Of a DNA stretch of 37,343 bases, positions 23,124 to 31,389 are shown piece by piece; the stretch's first letter is position 1; every line of letters starts with the position of its first letter. This stretch comes from CALJIC01 sp039805565. GTDB taxonomy: Bacteria > Chloroflexota > Chloroflexia > Chloroflexales > Roseiflexaceae. Both the position numbers and the translations under genes were made by a program. The DNA lies in assembly GCA_039805565.1 (NCBI GenBank), contig JBDLTZ010000013.1, positions 1-37,343 on the forward strand, in the 5' to 3' direction. The notes below the pieces were generated by a model. The model saw only the letters and a list, made by a program, of their open reading frames with translations. It was not told the DNA's origin and did no database searches.

Positions 23124-24484
23124 CAGCGCCGATCGATATCGATCGGCTTGAGGCCGAGATCCGCAGCGCCCTCGAGCGCGATGAGACCGACGCGCTCCGG
23201 GCGCTGCTCGCTGCCGCCTACCCCCCCGACGTGGCGGACGTCATCGACCGCCTCGACGACGAGGACCAGCTACGTGTGTTCCGGCTCCTTGCGCCGGAGC
23301 AGGCCGCGGACGTGCTGGACGAGACCAGCCTCGACGCGACCCGCGAGCTGATCAGCGAGCTCACCGCCGATGAGGCGGCCGATATCCTCGAGGAGCTCGA
23401 CAGCGACGACGCGGCCGCGATCCTCACTGAGGACGTCCCCGAGCGCCAGCAGGCCCTGCTGGCCGCGATGGATCCCGAGGACGCGGCTGACGTCCGCGAG
23501 CTGCTGCGCTACCCGCCCCAGAGCGCCGGGCGCCTGCTGAACGACTACTTCACGGTCGTGCGGCCGGAGATGACGGCCGCGCAGGCCATGGACGAGCTGC
23601 GCGGCATGGTGCACGAGACCGCCGTGATCGTCTACCTGTACGTCGTCGAGGACGGCGGTAGGCTCGTCGGCACGCTGAGCCTGCGCAATCTTCTGGTCGC
23701 CCCGCCCGAGCAGTCCGTCTCCGCGATCATGCGGCCGCGCCCGATCGCCGTGGCCCCCGAGACCGACCAGGAGGAGGTGGCTCGGATCGTGGCTCGCTAC
23801 GACCTGGCCGCCGTGCCGGTGATTCGCGCCGACGGCCGCATGATCGGCGTGGTGACCGCCGATGACGTTATCGACATTCTGGTGGAGGAGGGTACCGAGG
23901 ACGTGCTGCGCTTCGGTGGCGCGGGCGCGGGCAAGCCGGACGAGACCTACTTCACGGTGTCGATCGTGCAGTCGGTCGGCCGGCGTCTCCCCTGGCTGCT
24001 GCTGCTGTTCGTGGGCGGGTCGATCACGGCCAACGTGCTCGGTTTCTTCGAGAGCGAGCTGGAGAAGATGGTGGCGCTCACGTTCTACGTGCCGCTGCTG
24101 ATCGGTACGGGTGGGAACACCGGCGCACAGACCGTCTCGACCCTCATCCGGGCGCTGGCGCTTGGCGAGGTGCGGCTGCGCGACGTGTGGCGCGTGGTGG
24201 GGCGGGAGCTTGTGGCGGGGCTGGTGCTCGGGCTGCTGCTGGGCGCCGTGGCGTTCGGCAAGGTCCTCACCGATGGGCAGGTCTTCATGCTGGCCGCGAC
24301 CGTGTCACTCTCGGTGGTGGCGATCTGCGTCTGGGCCAACGTCATCGGCGCGCTTGTGCCGCTGGCCGCCCGGCGCTTCAATGTGGACCCGGCGCTGGTC
24401 TCGGCGCCCATGATCACCACGCTGGTGGACGCGAGCGGGCTCGCGATCTACCTGTTTATCGCAGGCGTGCTGCTCAACCTGTAG
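23120..24484 (+). CDS. mgtE: MgtE-type Mg2+ transporter
   Basis: Mg2+ channel of 454 residues, the normal family length. Domain order: N-terminal superhelical domain with acidic repeats (about 1-130: DVADVIDRL, ADVLDE, AADILEEL, DDAAAIL), two CBS domains (about 135-255, with YLYVVEDGGRLVGTLSLR and VPVIRADGRMIGVVTADDVID), a plug helix, and a membrane domain (about 280-454) with LIGTGGNTGAQT (pore signature), NVIGALVPL and NVDPALVSAPMITT. In characterised MgtE, the N and CBS domains bind Mg2+ and close the pore. It is translationally coupled to the upstream hydrolase gene and controlled by the M-box leader. No terminator is visible in the 22 bases to the convergent gene. Confidence 0.95.
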   Translation: MTAPIDIDRLEAEIRSALERDETDALRALLAAAYPPDVADVIDRLDDEDQLRVFRLLAPEQAADVLDETSLDATRELISELTADEAADILEELDSDDAAAILTEDVPERQQALLAAMDPEDAADVRELLRYPPQSAGRLLNDYFTVVRPEMTAAQAMDELRGMVHETAVIVYLYVVEDGGRLVGTLSLRNLLVAPPEQSVSAIMRPRPIAVAPETDQEEVARIVARYDLAAVPVIRADGRMIGVVTADDVIDILVEEGTEDVLRFGGAGAGKPDETYFTVSIVQSVGRRLPWLLLLFVGGSITANVLGFFESELEKMVALTFYVPLLIGTGGNTGAQTVSTLIRALALGEVRLRDVWRVVGRELVAGLVLGLLLGAVAFGKVLTDGQVFMLAATVSLSVVAICVWANVIGALVPLAARRFNVDPALVSAPMITTLVDASGLAIYLFIAGVLLNL

Positions 24485-24506
24485 GGTCGCGCGCTCTCAG
24501 CCACAT

Positions 24507-24944
24507 TTACCAGCTCCAGGTCCGGTCCTCCTCATGGTCATCGTCCGGGCCGCACCGGGCGCAGCGCGGCTGCCACACTCCCAGCGCGTAGCCGAGGTCG
24601 GCCCGGCTTGTGATGGCGGGGCTCGCGATCAGGCCCACACCGCACGAGTCACACGGCCGCATAACGACGAGCTCGCCGGCCTGGAGGCGGAACACCATCC
24701 CATCCACTGCAGCCGTCGCCTGGCGGCCGCCCCGACCGAGGAACACCTCCTCGGGTGGCACCACGCGCCCGGTGAGCGCGGCCACGCGGCGCACGAGCAC
24801 CGCGTGCAGCGCGGCGGTGTCCTCTTGCTCCGCGCGCAGGTAGGTATCAACCACCACGGCGCGCCAATCCGAGGGCGCGTCGAGCACCACCATCGGCTGC
24901 TGTACGGCCGGTCTCACACTGCTCATCTGCAAGCTCATCATCAT
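24507..24944 (-). CDS. Small protein with a C-terminal Cys-pair (zinc-ribbon-like) motif
   Basis: 145 residues (three adjacent ATGs at 24944, 24941 and 24938; GGGGG lies just upstream, so the later ones are equally possible). The N-terminal two thirds look globular (WRAVVVDTYLRAEQEDTAAL, then a LTGRVVPPEEVFLG segment). The C-terminal part has CDSC, then about 25 residues later CARC, a four-cysteine arrangement compatible with one zinc site. The tail is acidic and ends WSW. No catalytic motif and no known family recognised. It is convergent with mgtE. Between its ATG and any upstream promoter is a terminator-like hairpin on its own strand. Confidence 0.65.
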   Translation of the reverse strand: MMMSLQMSSVRPAVQQPMVVLDAPSDWRAVVVDTYLRAEQEDTAALHAVLVRRVAALTGRVVPPEEVFLGRGGRQATAAVDGMVFRLQAGELVVMRPCDSCGVGLIASPAITSRADLGYALGVWQPRCARCGPDDDHEEDRTWSW

Positions 24945-24960
24945 GGTCCCCCGTCAATAC

Positions 24961-24984
24961 AAAAAAGTCTCTTGCGCAGGAGAC
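24961..24984 (-). terminator. Intrinsic-terminator-like hairpin in the leader of the Cys-pair protein gene
   Basis: On the minus strand GTCTC-CTGCGCAA-GAGAC is followed directly by TTTTTT. It ends 16 bases before ATG 24944. It could be a leader attenuator, or stop antisense transcripts leaving pyrC. Confidence 0.55.
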
Positions 24985-25023
24985 GCCCCAGGGGGCCACG
25001 GGGTTACACGGGCGGGCCGCGCC

Positions 25024-25052
25024 TTTACGAATCGGGCCGGGCTGCGTATACT
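25024..25052 (+). promoter_or_regulatory. Sigma-70-type promoter for pyrC
   Basis: TTTACG, a 17-base spacer and TATACT. The start is near 25059, giving a leader of about 33 bases to ATG 25092. Confidence 0.75.
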
Positions 25053-25091
25053 GCGCGCGTCAGACCGCCGACCAGATGATGGAGCCTGCCC

Positions 25092-26090
25092 ATGCGCCTC
25101 GAGCTCGACTCTCCCCTCGATATGCACCTGCACCTGCGCGACGGCGAGATGCTGTCGCTGGTGGCGCCGCTGAGCGCCGAGACCTTCGCCGGGGCGGTGG
25201 TGATGCCGAACCTCGTGCCGCCGGTGGACAGCATCGAGCGGCTGGAGGCGTACCGCGGACGCGTGCTGGCGGCGTGCGCCGGGCACACCTTCGAGCCCTT
25301 CATGACGCTGTTCTTCCGGTCCTACAGCGATGAGGAGCTGGCGGCGGCAAAGGGGCGGATCATCGGCATCAAGCTTTACCCGGCCGGCGTGACCACGAAC
25401 AGCGCCGGTGGCGTGCGCAACCTGGACGACGCGCTGCCGACGGTGGCGGCGATGGAGCGGCTGGGTATCCCGCTGCTGGTGCACGGCGAGAGCCACGGCT
25501 TCGTGATGGACCGCGAGGCTGAGTTCCTGGGGGTGTACGAGCGGCTGGCGCGCGGATTCCCGCGCCTGACGATCGTGATGGAGCACATCACCACGGGCGC
25601 CGCCGTGGAGCTGCTGGACCGCTACCCGAACCTGCACGCCACCGTGACGCTGCACCACCTGCTGATTACGCTGGACGATGTGGCCGGCGAGCTGCTGCGG
25701 CCGCACCTGTTCTGCAAGCCGGTGGCGAAGCGCCCCGAGGACCGGGACGCGCTGCTGGCGGCGGCCCTCGCGGCGCACCCGAAGCTGATGTTCGGCAGCG
25801 ACTCGGCGCCGCACCCGCGCCACGCGAAGGAGGCGGCGGGCTGCGCGGCGGGGGTGTTCACCGCACCGGTGGCGCTGCCGATCCTGGCCGAGCTATTCGA
25901 GCAGCACGGCGCGCTCGACCGGCTTCAGGCCTTCGTCTCGGGCAACGCGCGCCGCATCTACGGCGTCACGCCGCCCGCCAAAACGGTGGTGCTGGAGCGG
26001 GCGCCCCTCACCGTGCCTGAGCGCTACGGGGATGTGACCCCCTTCCGCGCGGGGCAGGAGGTCACGTGGCGGGTGGCTGAGGTGCGGTAG
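25092..26090 (+). CDS. pyrC: Dihydroorotase (PyrC type)
   Basis: Zn amidohydrolase that closes carbamoyl-aspartate to dihydroorotate in pyrimidine synthesis. 332 residues, the short homodimeric (E. coli PyrC-like) class. DMHLHLRDG (10-18) gives the HxH zinc ligands and the substrate Arg; GIKLYPAG carries the carboxylated lysine; LLVHGESH and IVMEHITT give the further histidines; MFGSDSAPHPRHAK carries the catalytic Asp. GGAG lies nine bases before the ATG. It has its own promoter and stands alone; no other pyr genes are in the window. Confidence 0.95.
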   Translation: MRLELDSPLDMHLHLRDGEMLSLVAPLSAETFAGAVVMPNLVPPVDSIERLEAYRGRVLAACAGHTFEPFMTLFFRSYSDEELAAAKGRIIGIKLYPAGVTTNSAGGVRNLDDALPTVAAMERLGIPLLVHGESHGFVMDREAEFLGVYERLARGFPRLTIVMEHITTGAAVELLDRYPNLHATVTLHHLLITLDDVAGELLRPHLFCKPVAKRPEDRDALLAAALAAHPKLMFGSDSAPHPRHAKEAAGCAAGVFTAPVALPILAELFEQHGALDRLQAFVSGNARRIYGVTPPAKTVVLERAPLTVPERYGDVTPFRAGQEVTWRVAEVR

Positions 26091-26091
26091 C

Positions 26092-26379
26092 CTACGGCTC
26101 CAGTGAGAGGTAGCGCTTGATCGGCACGCGCACAGGGGTCTGTACGACCCCGTGATGTGCGGGCTCACCGACACGGTACTGCGCGGGTGCGAGAGGAAGA
26201 TCGTGAGCACGGCCTCGCCGATGCGCTGCTCGGCATGGCGGTACAGCGCCAGCCGCGCCCTGGCGGCCTGCTCGACGCGCGCGCTCCAGCAGGGCGTCCA
26301 GCTCCGCGTCGGCCAGGGCACGGAGGTGCGGGCGCTTTCCCTCGTGGCCTCTGTGTCGCAACCAGACTGTTCGTCGCAC
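26092..26379 (-). pseudogene. Eroded C-terminal fragment of a family 5 (peptide) substrate-binding protein
   Basis: Pieces typical of the end of SBP_bac_5 proteins appear in two alternating frames. The first frame gives DAELDALLERAR; a shift near 26295 continues as RLALYRHAEQRI, EAVLTIFLSHP and TVSVSPHITG; a shift back near 26160 gives VVQTPVRVPIKRYLSLEP and a stop at 26092. Read together they form a plausible C-terminal 90 residues; the N-terminal 400 or so residues are missing, and the upstream neighbour is an unrelated gene. Two frameshifts and the truncation mean no functional product. No transporter genes are nearby. Confidence 0.7.
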
Positions 26380-26386
26380 GAGGGTC

Positions 26387-27907
26387 TTAGCGCCGCCGGC
26401 GCGTCCCGACGATCAGTACGCCTACACCGGCCCCGGCCCCGAGCGGCAGCGCCAGCACCAGCAGGGCGATCCCGAGGGCGACGCGCTCAGGGGATGGCGG
26501 CGTGGTGATCGTGATGATGGCCGGCTGGGAGGCAGGAGTCACGGCTTCGCCCGTACCGGCCGCGAGGAGTGCGGCAGGCTGGCCCTCAGCCACTGGGGCG
26601 ACCTGCGGGACCTCAGCAGGAGGCTGCTGGGAGTTGGGCTGAGCGTCGGGCGCGGCTGCGTCGTCGCTGTCGCCGGCGGCGTGTGCCTGGGCGTCCGGGG
26701 CCGGTGTCTCGGCGGGTGTCGCGCCCTCCGGCGGCGCGCTGAGCCCCTGCACCGGCTCGTAGGTCGGCACCGGGCTCGGCTCAGCCGCCTGAGCAACCTG
26801 CGCGCCTGAGCGTCCCACCGGCCTGGCCCCGATCGCCGCCCGCCAGCCGTCCTCGAGGCCGTCGATGCCGAATCCGTAGGTGGCCTGCAAGGCGGCCTCG
26901 GTGGTGGCGCCGGCGCTCAGGGCGTCCAGCAGGGCCAGGATCTTCTCGCGGCCGTGGCGCTCGATCAGGAAGCGCACCAGGTTGTAGGACTGGGTGTAGG
27001 AGACCCCGACCTCCTCGGGGTCCTGCGAGAATCCGGCGCTGAGGGCGTGCACTGAGACCAGGCGGTCCTCCTCCACGGCGCTCTCGAAGCGGCGGGCCTC
27101 CTCGGGGTCGGGACCGCCCTCGCTGTACACGGCCAGGCCCTCGTTCAGCCAGGTGGGGACCATGCCCACGCAGGAGAAGGTACGGTAGCCGACCAGCACG
27201 TGGGTGATCGCGTGGGCGATCGTGCGGCGGCCCCAGTCGATCTCCTCGGGGTTGATGCCGATCGCCACGATGCTGTGCTCGGCGTAGGCCACTCCGCCGG
27301 CCCGGCCCGGGTCGTGCAGGACGGCCTCGCGCATGGCCTCGCTGTCGCCGTAGATGTAGAGCTCGATCGGCGTCTTCGTGGTCACGCCGGTCTCGCGGCC
27401 CAGGCGAGCCAGCCCGGCCTCGGCGGTGGCCAGCAGGTCGTCGGCGAAGGCGCGGTCGCCCTCGTAGTAGTGCAGCGTGATCAGGCCGCGGCTGATGTTC
27501 CGCCAGGCGTGCTTGTGGTCCAGCCAAGTGACGCGCTGGGTCTCGGTGGTGCGGACGGCGCCGGCCTTGTCGGTGACACGCCAGCGGTACCAGAGCGAGG
27601 CGCCGGGCGGCTGTGAGCCGGCCTCTTCCAGGTCCCAGGTCCACGAGACGCCGGAGGAAGTGCCGGGCTCGAAGGTCGGGTAGACGCGCGAGAGGACCTC
27701 GCCGCAGGTGAGCATGTCGACGCCGTACTCGAGGGCGACCTCGGCGATGCCCGCGGCGGCCTGGACGCGCGCGCGGAACGTGATAGTCTGCGGGAAGTCG
27801 AGCGCTGCGCCCTGGTCGATCACGGCGAGGGCGGCGGCGGCGGCGGGAGGGGGCGGGGCGGCGATGAGGAGCGCCGCCAGCCCGAGGAGCAGGAGGAGTG
27901 TACGCAT
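26387..27907 (-). CDS. Secreted peptidase-MA-like protein, HExxH changed to HAxxH, with C-terminal anchor
   Basis: 506 residues: Sec signal peptide (1-26), a beta-sandwich-like N-terminal domain (about 28-128), and a domain with the layout of the gluzincin peptidase MA family (about 140-365). The zinc motif reads IAHAITHVLV (230-239): His232 and His236 are kept but the catalytic Glu is Ala233. The third-ligand motif WLNEGLAVYSEG with Glu256 is intact. A long Pro/Ala/Glu-rich linker (about 372-475) leads to a membrane helix (478-500) and a basic tail (GTRRRR), so the protein is probably surface-displayed and anchored. Without the Glu it may bind peptide or cell wall without cleaving. GGGGACA lies upstream of ATG 27907. 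Confidence 0.82.
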   Translation of the reverse strand: MRTLLLLLGLAALLIAAPPPPAAAAALAVIDQGAALDFPQTITFRARVQAAAGIAEVALEYGVDMLTCGEVLSRVYPTFEPGTSSGVSWTWDLEEAGSQPPGASLWYRWRVTDKAGAVRTTETQRVTWLDHKHAWRNISRGLITLHYYEGDRAFADDLLATAEAGLARLGRETGVTTKTPIELYIYGDSEAMREAVLHDPGRAGGVAYAEHSIVAIGINPEEIDWGRRTIAHAITHVLVGYRTFSCVGMVPTWLNEGLAVYSEGGPDPEEARRFESAVEEDRLVSVHALSAGFSQDPEEVGVSYTQSYNLVRFLIERHGREKILALLDALSAGATTEAALQATYGFGIDGLEDGWRAAIGARPVGRSGAQVAQAAEPSPVPTYEPVQGLSAPPEGATPAETPAPDAQAHAAGDSDDAAAPDAQPNSQQPPAEVPQVAPVAEGQPAALLAAGTGEAVTPASQPAIITITTPPSPERVALGIALLVLALPLGAGAGVGVLIVGTRRRR

Positions 27908-28029
27908 GCGATGTGTCCCCGTTTCGCGGCGCCCATGCGCCGGTGAGCCGGGCCCACTGTATCACGCGGCATCCCCCGCCGTGTGTAGCGCGTTGTGACC
28001 GAAATAGGAGCAGGTCGCCACGTATGACG

Positions 28030-28060
28030 ACGGCTGTCAGGCTTGCCTAAGGACAGCCGT
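28030..28060 (-). terminator. Stable hairpin after ahcY
   Basis: ACGGCTGTC (28030-28038) pairs with GACAGCCGT (28052-28060), with AGGC-TT-GCCT nested inside, ten bases beyond the ahcY stop on the minus strand. No T-tract; a likely GC-type terminator or 3' stabiliser. Confidence 0.6.
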
Positions 28061-28069
28061 ATATGAGAA

Positions 28070-29323
28070 CTACGTCCCCTCCTCCCAGCTCGCGAGGTAC
28101 TTGCGCTGCTCGGCGGTGAGCCGGTCGATCTGCACGCCGAGGGTAGAAAGCTTCAGCCGCGCGATGTCGCGGTCGATCGATTCGGGGATGGTATAGACCC
28201 CGGCGCGCAGCTTGGCGTGGTTCTTCAGCATGTACTCGGCGCCGAGGGCCTGGTTGGCGAAGCTCATGTCCATGATCGCGGGCGGGTGACCCTCGCCGGC
28301 CGCCAGGTTCACCAGGCGCCCGCCGGCCAGCACGTGGATGCGCCGGCCGTCGCTGAGCACGTACTGCTCTACGAGCGGCCGCACCTCGCGCGGGTCCTCA
28401 GCACACAGCCCGCGCAGCGCCGGCAGGTCGATCTCGACGTTGAAGTGGCCGGCGTTCGCCAGGATCGCGCCGTCCTTCATCACCTTGAAGTGGCGCTCGC
28501 TCACCACGTGCTTGTTGCCGGTCACGGTGAGCACCAGGTCTGCCTCGCGCACGGCCCGCGCCAGGGGCAGCACGCGGAAGCCGTCCATCACCGCCTCAAG
28601 GGCGCGCATCTCGTCCACCTCGGTCACGACCACCTGTGCGCCGAGGCCGTGGGCCCGCGACGCGACGCCGCGGCCGCACCAGCCGTAGCCCACCACCACC
28701 ACGGTGCGGCCGGCGATCAGCAGGTTCGTGGCGCGGATGACACCGTCGAGCGCGCTCTGGCCGGTGCCGTAGCGGTTGTCGAAGTGGTGCTTGGTGACCG
28801 AGTCGTTCACGGCCAGCACCGGGTAGCGCAGAGCCTTATCCTTGGCCATTGCGCGGAGGCGCTGCACGCCGGTCGTGGTCTCCTCCGTGCCACACAGCAC
28901 CTCGGCCACCTGCTCGGCGCGCTCCTTGTGCAGCATGCTCACCAGGTCGCAGCCGTCGTCCAGCGTGATGTGGGGCCGGTGGTCCAGCGCCGCGTTGAGG
29001 TGCTGGTAGTAGGTGGCGGTGTCCTCGCCCTTGACGGCGAAGACCGGGATCTCGTCACCCACCACCAGTGCGGCGGCCACGTCGTCCTGAGTGCTGAGGG
29101 GGTTTGAGGCGCACAGCACGATGTCGGCGCCGCCGGCCTTGAGTGTCCGCACGAGCGCGGCGGTCTTGGCGGTGACGTGGAGGCAGGCCGCCATGCGGAG
29201 GCCCTTGAAGGGCTGCTCGCGCTCGAAGCGCTTGCGGATGGCGAGCAGCACCGGCATATCGATCTCGTTCCAGGTGATCTTGGTCTGTCCCTGCGGGGCA
29301 AGGCTGAGGTCTTTGACGTGCAT
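28070..29323 (-). CDS. ahcY: Adenosylhomocysteinase (S-adenosylhomocysteine hydrolase)
   Basis: NAD-dependent enzyme that splits S-adenosylhomocysteine into adenosine and homocysteine, closing the methylation cycle. 417 residues, the short form lacking the insert of about 40 residues found in plant and many proteobacterial enzymes. Substrate-domain motifs: LHVTAKTAALVRTL, DDGCDLVSMLH, EETTTGVQRL and AVNDSVTKHHFDNRYGTG. The Rossmann motif is VVVGYGWCGRGVA, and the C-terminal AGHFNVEIDL and KYLASWEEGT regions are present. AGGA lies five bases before ATG 29323. Monocistronic, with its own promoter. I looked for a SAH riboswitch in the short leader and saw none. Confidence 0.96.
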   Translation of the reverse strand: MHVKDLSLAPQGQTKITWNEIDMPVLLAIRKRFEREQPFKGLRMAACLHVTAKTAALVRTLKAGGADIVLCASNPLSTQDDVAAALVVGDEIPVFAVKGEDTATYYQHLNAALDHRPHITLDDGCDLVSMLHKERAEQVAEVLCGTEETTTGVQRLRAMAKDKALRYPVLAVNDSVTKHHFDNRYGTGQSALDGVIRATNLLIAGRTVVVVGYGWCGRGVASRAHGLGAQVVVTEVDEMRALEAVMDGFRVLPLARAVREADLVLTVTGNKHVVSERHFKVMKDGAILANAGHFNVEIDLPALRGLCAEDPREVRPLVEQYVLSDGRRIHVLAGGRLVNLAAGEGHPPAIMDMSFANQALGAEYMLKNHAKLRAGVYTIPESIDRDIARLKLSTLGVQIDRLTAEQRKYLASWEEGT

Positions 29324-29361
29324 GCGGTCCTGTGCTCCGTGTTGTTGTCCGTGGCGCGCCG

Positions 29362-29390
29362 ATTGTGTGGCCGAACCCCCCTTTTGTCAA
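29362..29390 (-). promoter_or_regulatory. Promoter for ahcY
   Basis: On the minus strand a perfect TTGACA, a 17-base spacer and CACAAT (4/6). The start is near 29355, leaving a leader of about 32 bases. Confidence 0.7.
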
Positions 29391-29585
29391 TCTGCGAGGG
29401 TTTCGGCTGCGGCGCGGGCGGTGAAGTACTCGCTGTACCGCTCGGCGAAGCCACCGGCACAGGCTCTACCGGAATACAATCTTACGTTTCATTAGCCGCC
29501 GGAGTGTCAGCACTAACCAACCTGCACCCTCTGGTGTCTTCATGAATAGCGGCGCCTTTGCCGCCCAAGCATGAGGACAGCCACA

Positions 29586-30518
29586 ATGTCATTTTGTGAT
29601 TTGAAGAGCGGTCAGTGCGGCGACGCCCCTGAGGAGGCTTCGCTTGCTGTGGAAGCAAGTCAGCCGATTCTGCGCGGAGAGATCACCTACGTTACTGACC
29701 CAATCTGCTCCCACTGCTGGGCTATGGAGCCAGCCTGGCGCAAGCTGCGCTACCACTACGGCGCACAGCTCGAACTGCGCCATATGTATGGCGGTCTCCT
29801 GCCGGGTTGGGCAGGATTTCGCGACGCGGGCGCCGGTATCGGCAGCCCTGCAGACGTCGCTCCACACTGGGCCGAGGTTGCCAGCCACTACGGCCAGCCG
29901 ATTGACCCAAGCGTCTGGTTGCGCGACCCGCTGGCCTCATCGTTCCCCCCATCGATCGCCGCCCACGCGGTGCGCCTGCTCGTGCCTGAGCAGGAGGAGG
30001 CGTTTCTACGCCGCATCCGCGAGGCTCTCTTCCTCGAGGCGCGCAACATCGCCCGCCCTGAACTGCTCACTACCTACGCTGGCGAGCTCGGTATTGACGT
30101 CGAGCAGTTCACCACGCTCTACACACGTGGTATCGCCGAGCAAGCCTTCCGACGCGAGCTTGCCGAGGTTCGCCGTCTGGGTGTGCGTGGCTTCCCCACC
30201 CTCATCATCAGCGGCAGTGATCGACAGCCTGTGGTTCTACACGGCAGCCAGAACTACAAGCGTCTCGAAGAGACAGTGCTGCGTGTTACCGGGATTCCCC
30301 GTGCGCAGCGCGCCCCACGACCCGAAGAGGCGTTGGCGGCCTATGGGAGCGGAACAACCCTGGAGTTCGCGGAGCTCCTTGATGTGAGCCGAGGAGAGGT
30401 AGGCGAGTTGCTGACGGCTAACGGCGCCACCCGCTTCGAGGTCGCCGGCGATACACTCTGGCTCGCTCCCACCGCTCAACTCGACCTGCCTAAGCAGCTA
30501 TCGGCGAGCATCGTCTAG
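29586..30518 (+). CDS. DsbA-like thioredoxin-fold protein (YjbH/FrnE relative)
   Basis: 310 residues from ATG 29586, which has GAGGA eight bases upstream; the in-frame ATG 29571 has no ribosome site. The redox motif is TDPICSHCWAMEP (CxxC, near residue 40), followed by an alpha-helical insertion domain and the cis-Pro region (GVRGFPTLIIS) of the DsbA fold. DPxCSHCWxxEP recalls the cytoplasmic YjbH/SpxH branch (adaptor for Spx degradation in Firmicutes) and FrnE-type proteins. No signal peptide is visible, so it is cytoplasmic. The C-terminal 75 residues are extra to the fold. It appears less GC-biased than its neighbours and begins an AT-richer stretch, which may mean transfer. Confidence 0.82.
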   Translation: MSFCDLKSGQCGDAPEEASLAVEASQPILRGEITYVTDPICSHCWAMEPAWRKLRYHYGAQLELRHMYGGLLPGWAGFRDAGAGIGSPADVAPHWAEVASHYGQPIDPSVWLRDPLASSFPPSIAAHAVRLLVPEQEEAFLRRIREALFLEARNIARPELLTTYAGELGIDVEQFTTLYTRGIAEQAFRRELAEVRRLGVRGFPTLIISGSDRQPVVLHGSQNYKRLEETVLRVTGIPRAQRAPRPEEALAAYGSGTTLEFAELLDVSRGEVGELLTANGATRFEVAGDTLWLAPTAQLDLPKQLSASIV

Positions 30519-30554
30519 CGATACGTCCGTCACAACTCTCACAAGGAGCTTGAC

Positions 30555-30665
30555 GTGAAGGTCACAACACCCGAAGAGCTTGCGGCTGTGTTCGGGTCTG
30601 CCTTCAGCTGGCGGTACCTGATCGATCATCCGATCGGCACGGTATACGCTGGCCTGGTAGTATGA
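30555..30665 (+). CDS. Short reading frame with a strong ribosome site (36 residues), possibly a truncated gene start
   Basis: AAGGAG lies six bases before GTG 30555. The frame MKVTTPEELAAVFGSAFSW... ends at TGA 30663-30665. It begins 37 bases after the DsbA-like gene and would be in its operon. The sequence reads like the first residues of a normal soluble protein rather than a dedicated small peptide, so a lost 3' part is plausible. The remaining 30666-30807 shows no gene. Low confidence as a functional gene. Confidence 0.4.
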   Translation: MKVTTPEELAAVFGSAFSWRYLIDHPIGTVYAGLVV

Positions 30666-30807
30666 GAGAATGCTACGTATGCTGTCGAGCGGACCGCCGT
30701 GCGAAGCGCTACAGCCGGCGCCGTATCTGCAACAGCGTTCTTGCATCCAGATGCTCACGCTATGAGAAGGCCTGTTGGCTTTGGTGGCCACGAAAAGGCA
30801 GCAGAGT

Positions 30808-31389
30808 ATGGAAGAAGATCAGGCATCGAGTGCTCGCAAGCAGTTGGCTGAGATGATCACCCGGGAGCCACGCCGACTTCCCGGACGGATTAGGCGGCTC
30901 CTGCGTGATGATGAGGCGGCTGAGGATCTCGCGCAAGAGGCGCTGCTTCGTGCACTGCGCAACTTGGGGACACTGCGCGGTGTCGAAGAGGGCGTCATCT
31001 GCAAGTGGCTTGACCGCATCGCTTGTCATGTGGCCTTGAACCATAGTCGCGACAGCGGGCGGCAGCCTGACAAGGTGTCGATAGACGCTGACACTGGTAC
31101 GTGGACGACGGCGCTGCCGACGTCCGAGCCCGAACCAGAGGATGTTGCGCTGCTTACTGAGTTGCAGCAGACGCTGCTTGATGCAATTCGAACATTGCCC
31201 GACGAATTTCAAGCGGTGTTCGTCCTTCGCGATATCGAAGAGCTTTCCACTGCGGAAACGGCGGCAGAACTTAATATAGGAGAGGGACTGGTAAAGTGGC
31301 GGCTGCATCAGGCACGTCAGCGGCTGCGCAAGCTACTTGCAGAGCCAGTCACGCCGCAAGACCTTGACGAGCTTGGTCATCAGCTGTAG
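30808..31389 (+). CDS. ECF-type RNA polymerase sigma factor
   Basis: 193 residues from ATG 30808 (an in-frame TTG at 30775 is less likely). Region 2 covers about residues 35-85 (LLRDDEAAEDLAQEALLRAL for -10 binding; WLDRIACHVALNHSRD), a variable linker follows, and region 4 (about 120-180: LPDEFQAVFVLRDIEELSTA, then AAELNIGEGLVKWRLHQAR) is the -35-binding helix-turn-helix. It is the usual short two-domain ECF form. No anti-sigma gene or conserved regulator is adjacent; decayed sequence follows. Codon use is less GC-biased than in most of the window. Confidence 0.85.
   Translation: MEEDQASSARKQLAEMITREPRRLPGRIRRLLRDDEAAEDLAQEALLRALRNLGTLRGVEEGVICKWLDRIACHVALNHSRDSGRQPDKVSIDADTGTWTTALPTSEPEPEDVALLTELQQTLLDAIRTLPDEFQAVFVLRDIEELSTAETAAELNIGEGLVKWRLHQARQRLRKLLAEPVTPQDLDELGHQL

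Noticed and set aside
29324..29390. SAH or SAM riboswitch ahead of ahcY
   Set aside because: The leader from the TTGACA/CACAAT promoter is only about 32 bases, too short for either aptamer, and no conserved strings are visible.
29387..29475. A short minus-strand frame ending FAERYSEYFTARAAAETLAD upstream of ahcY as a gene remnant
   Set aside because: It looks protein-like, but only about 30 codons are open, there is no recognised family, and the stop coincides with the ahcY -35; not supportable.
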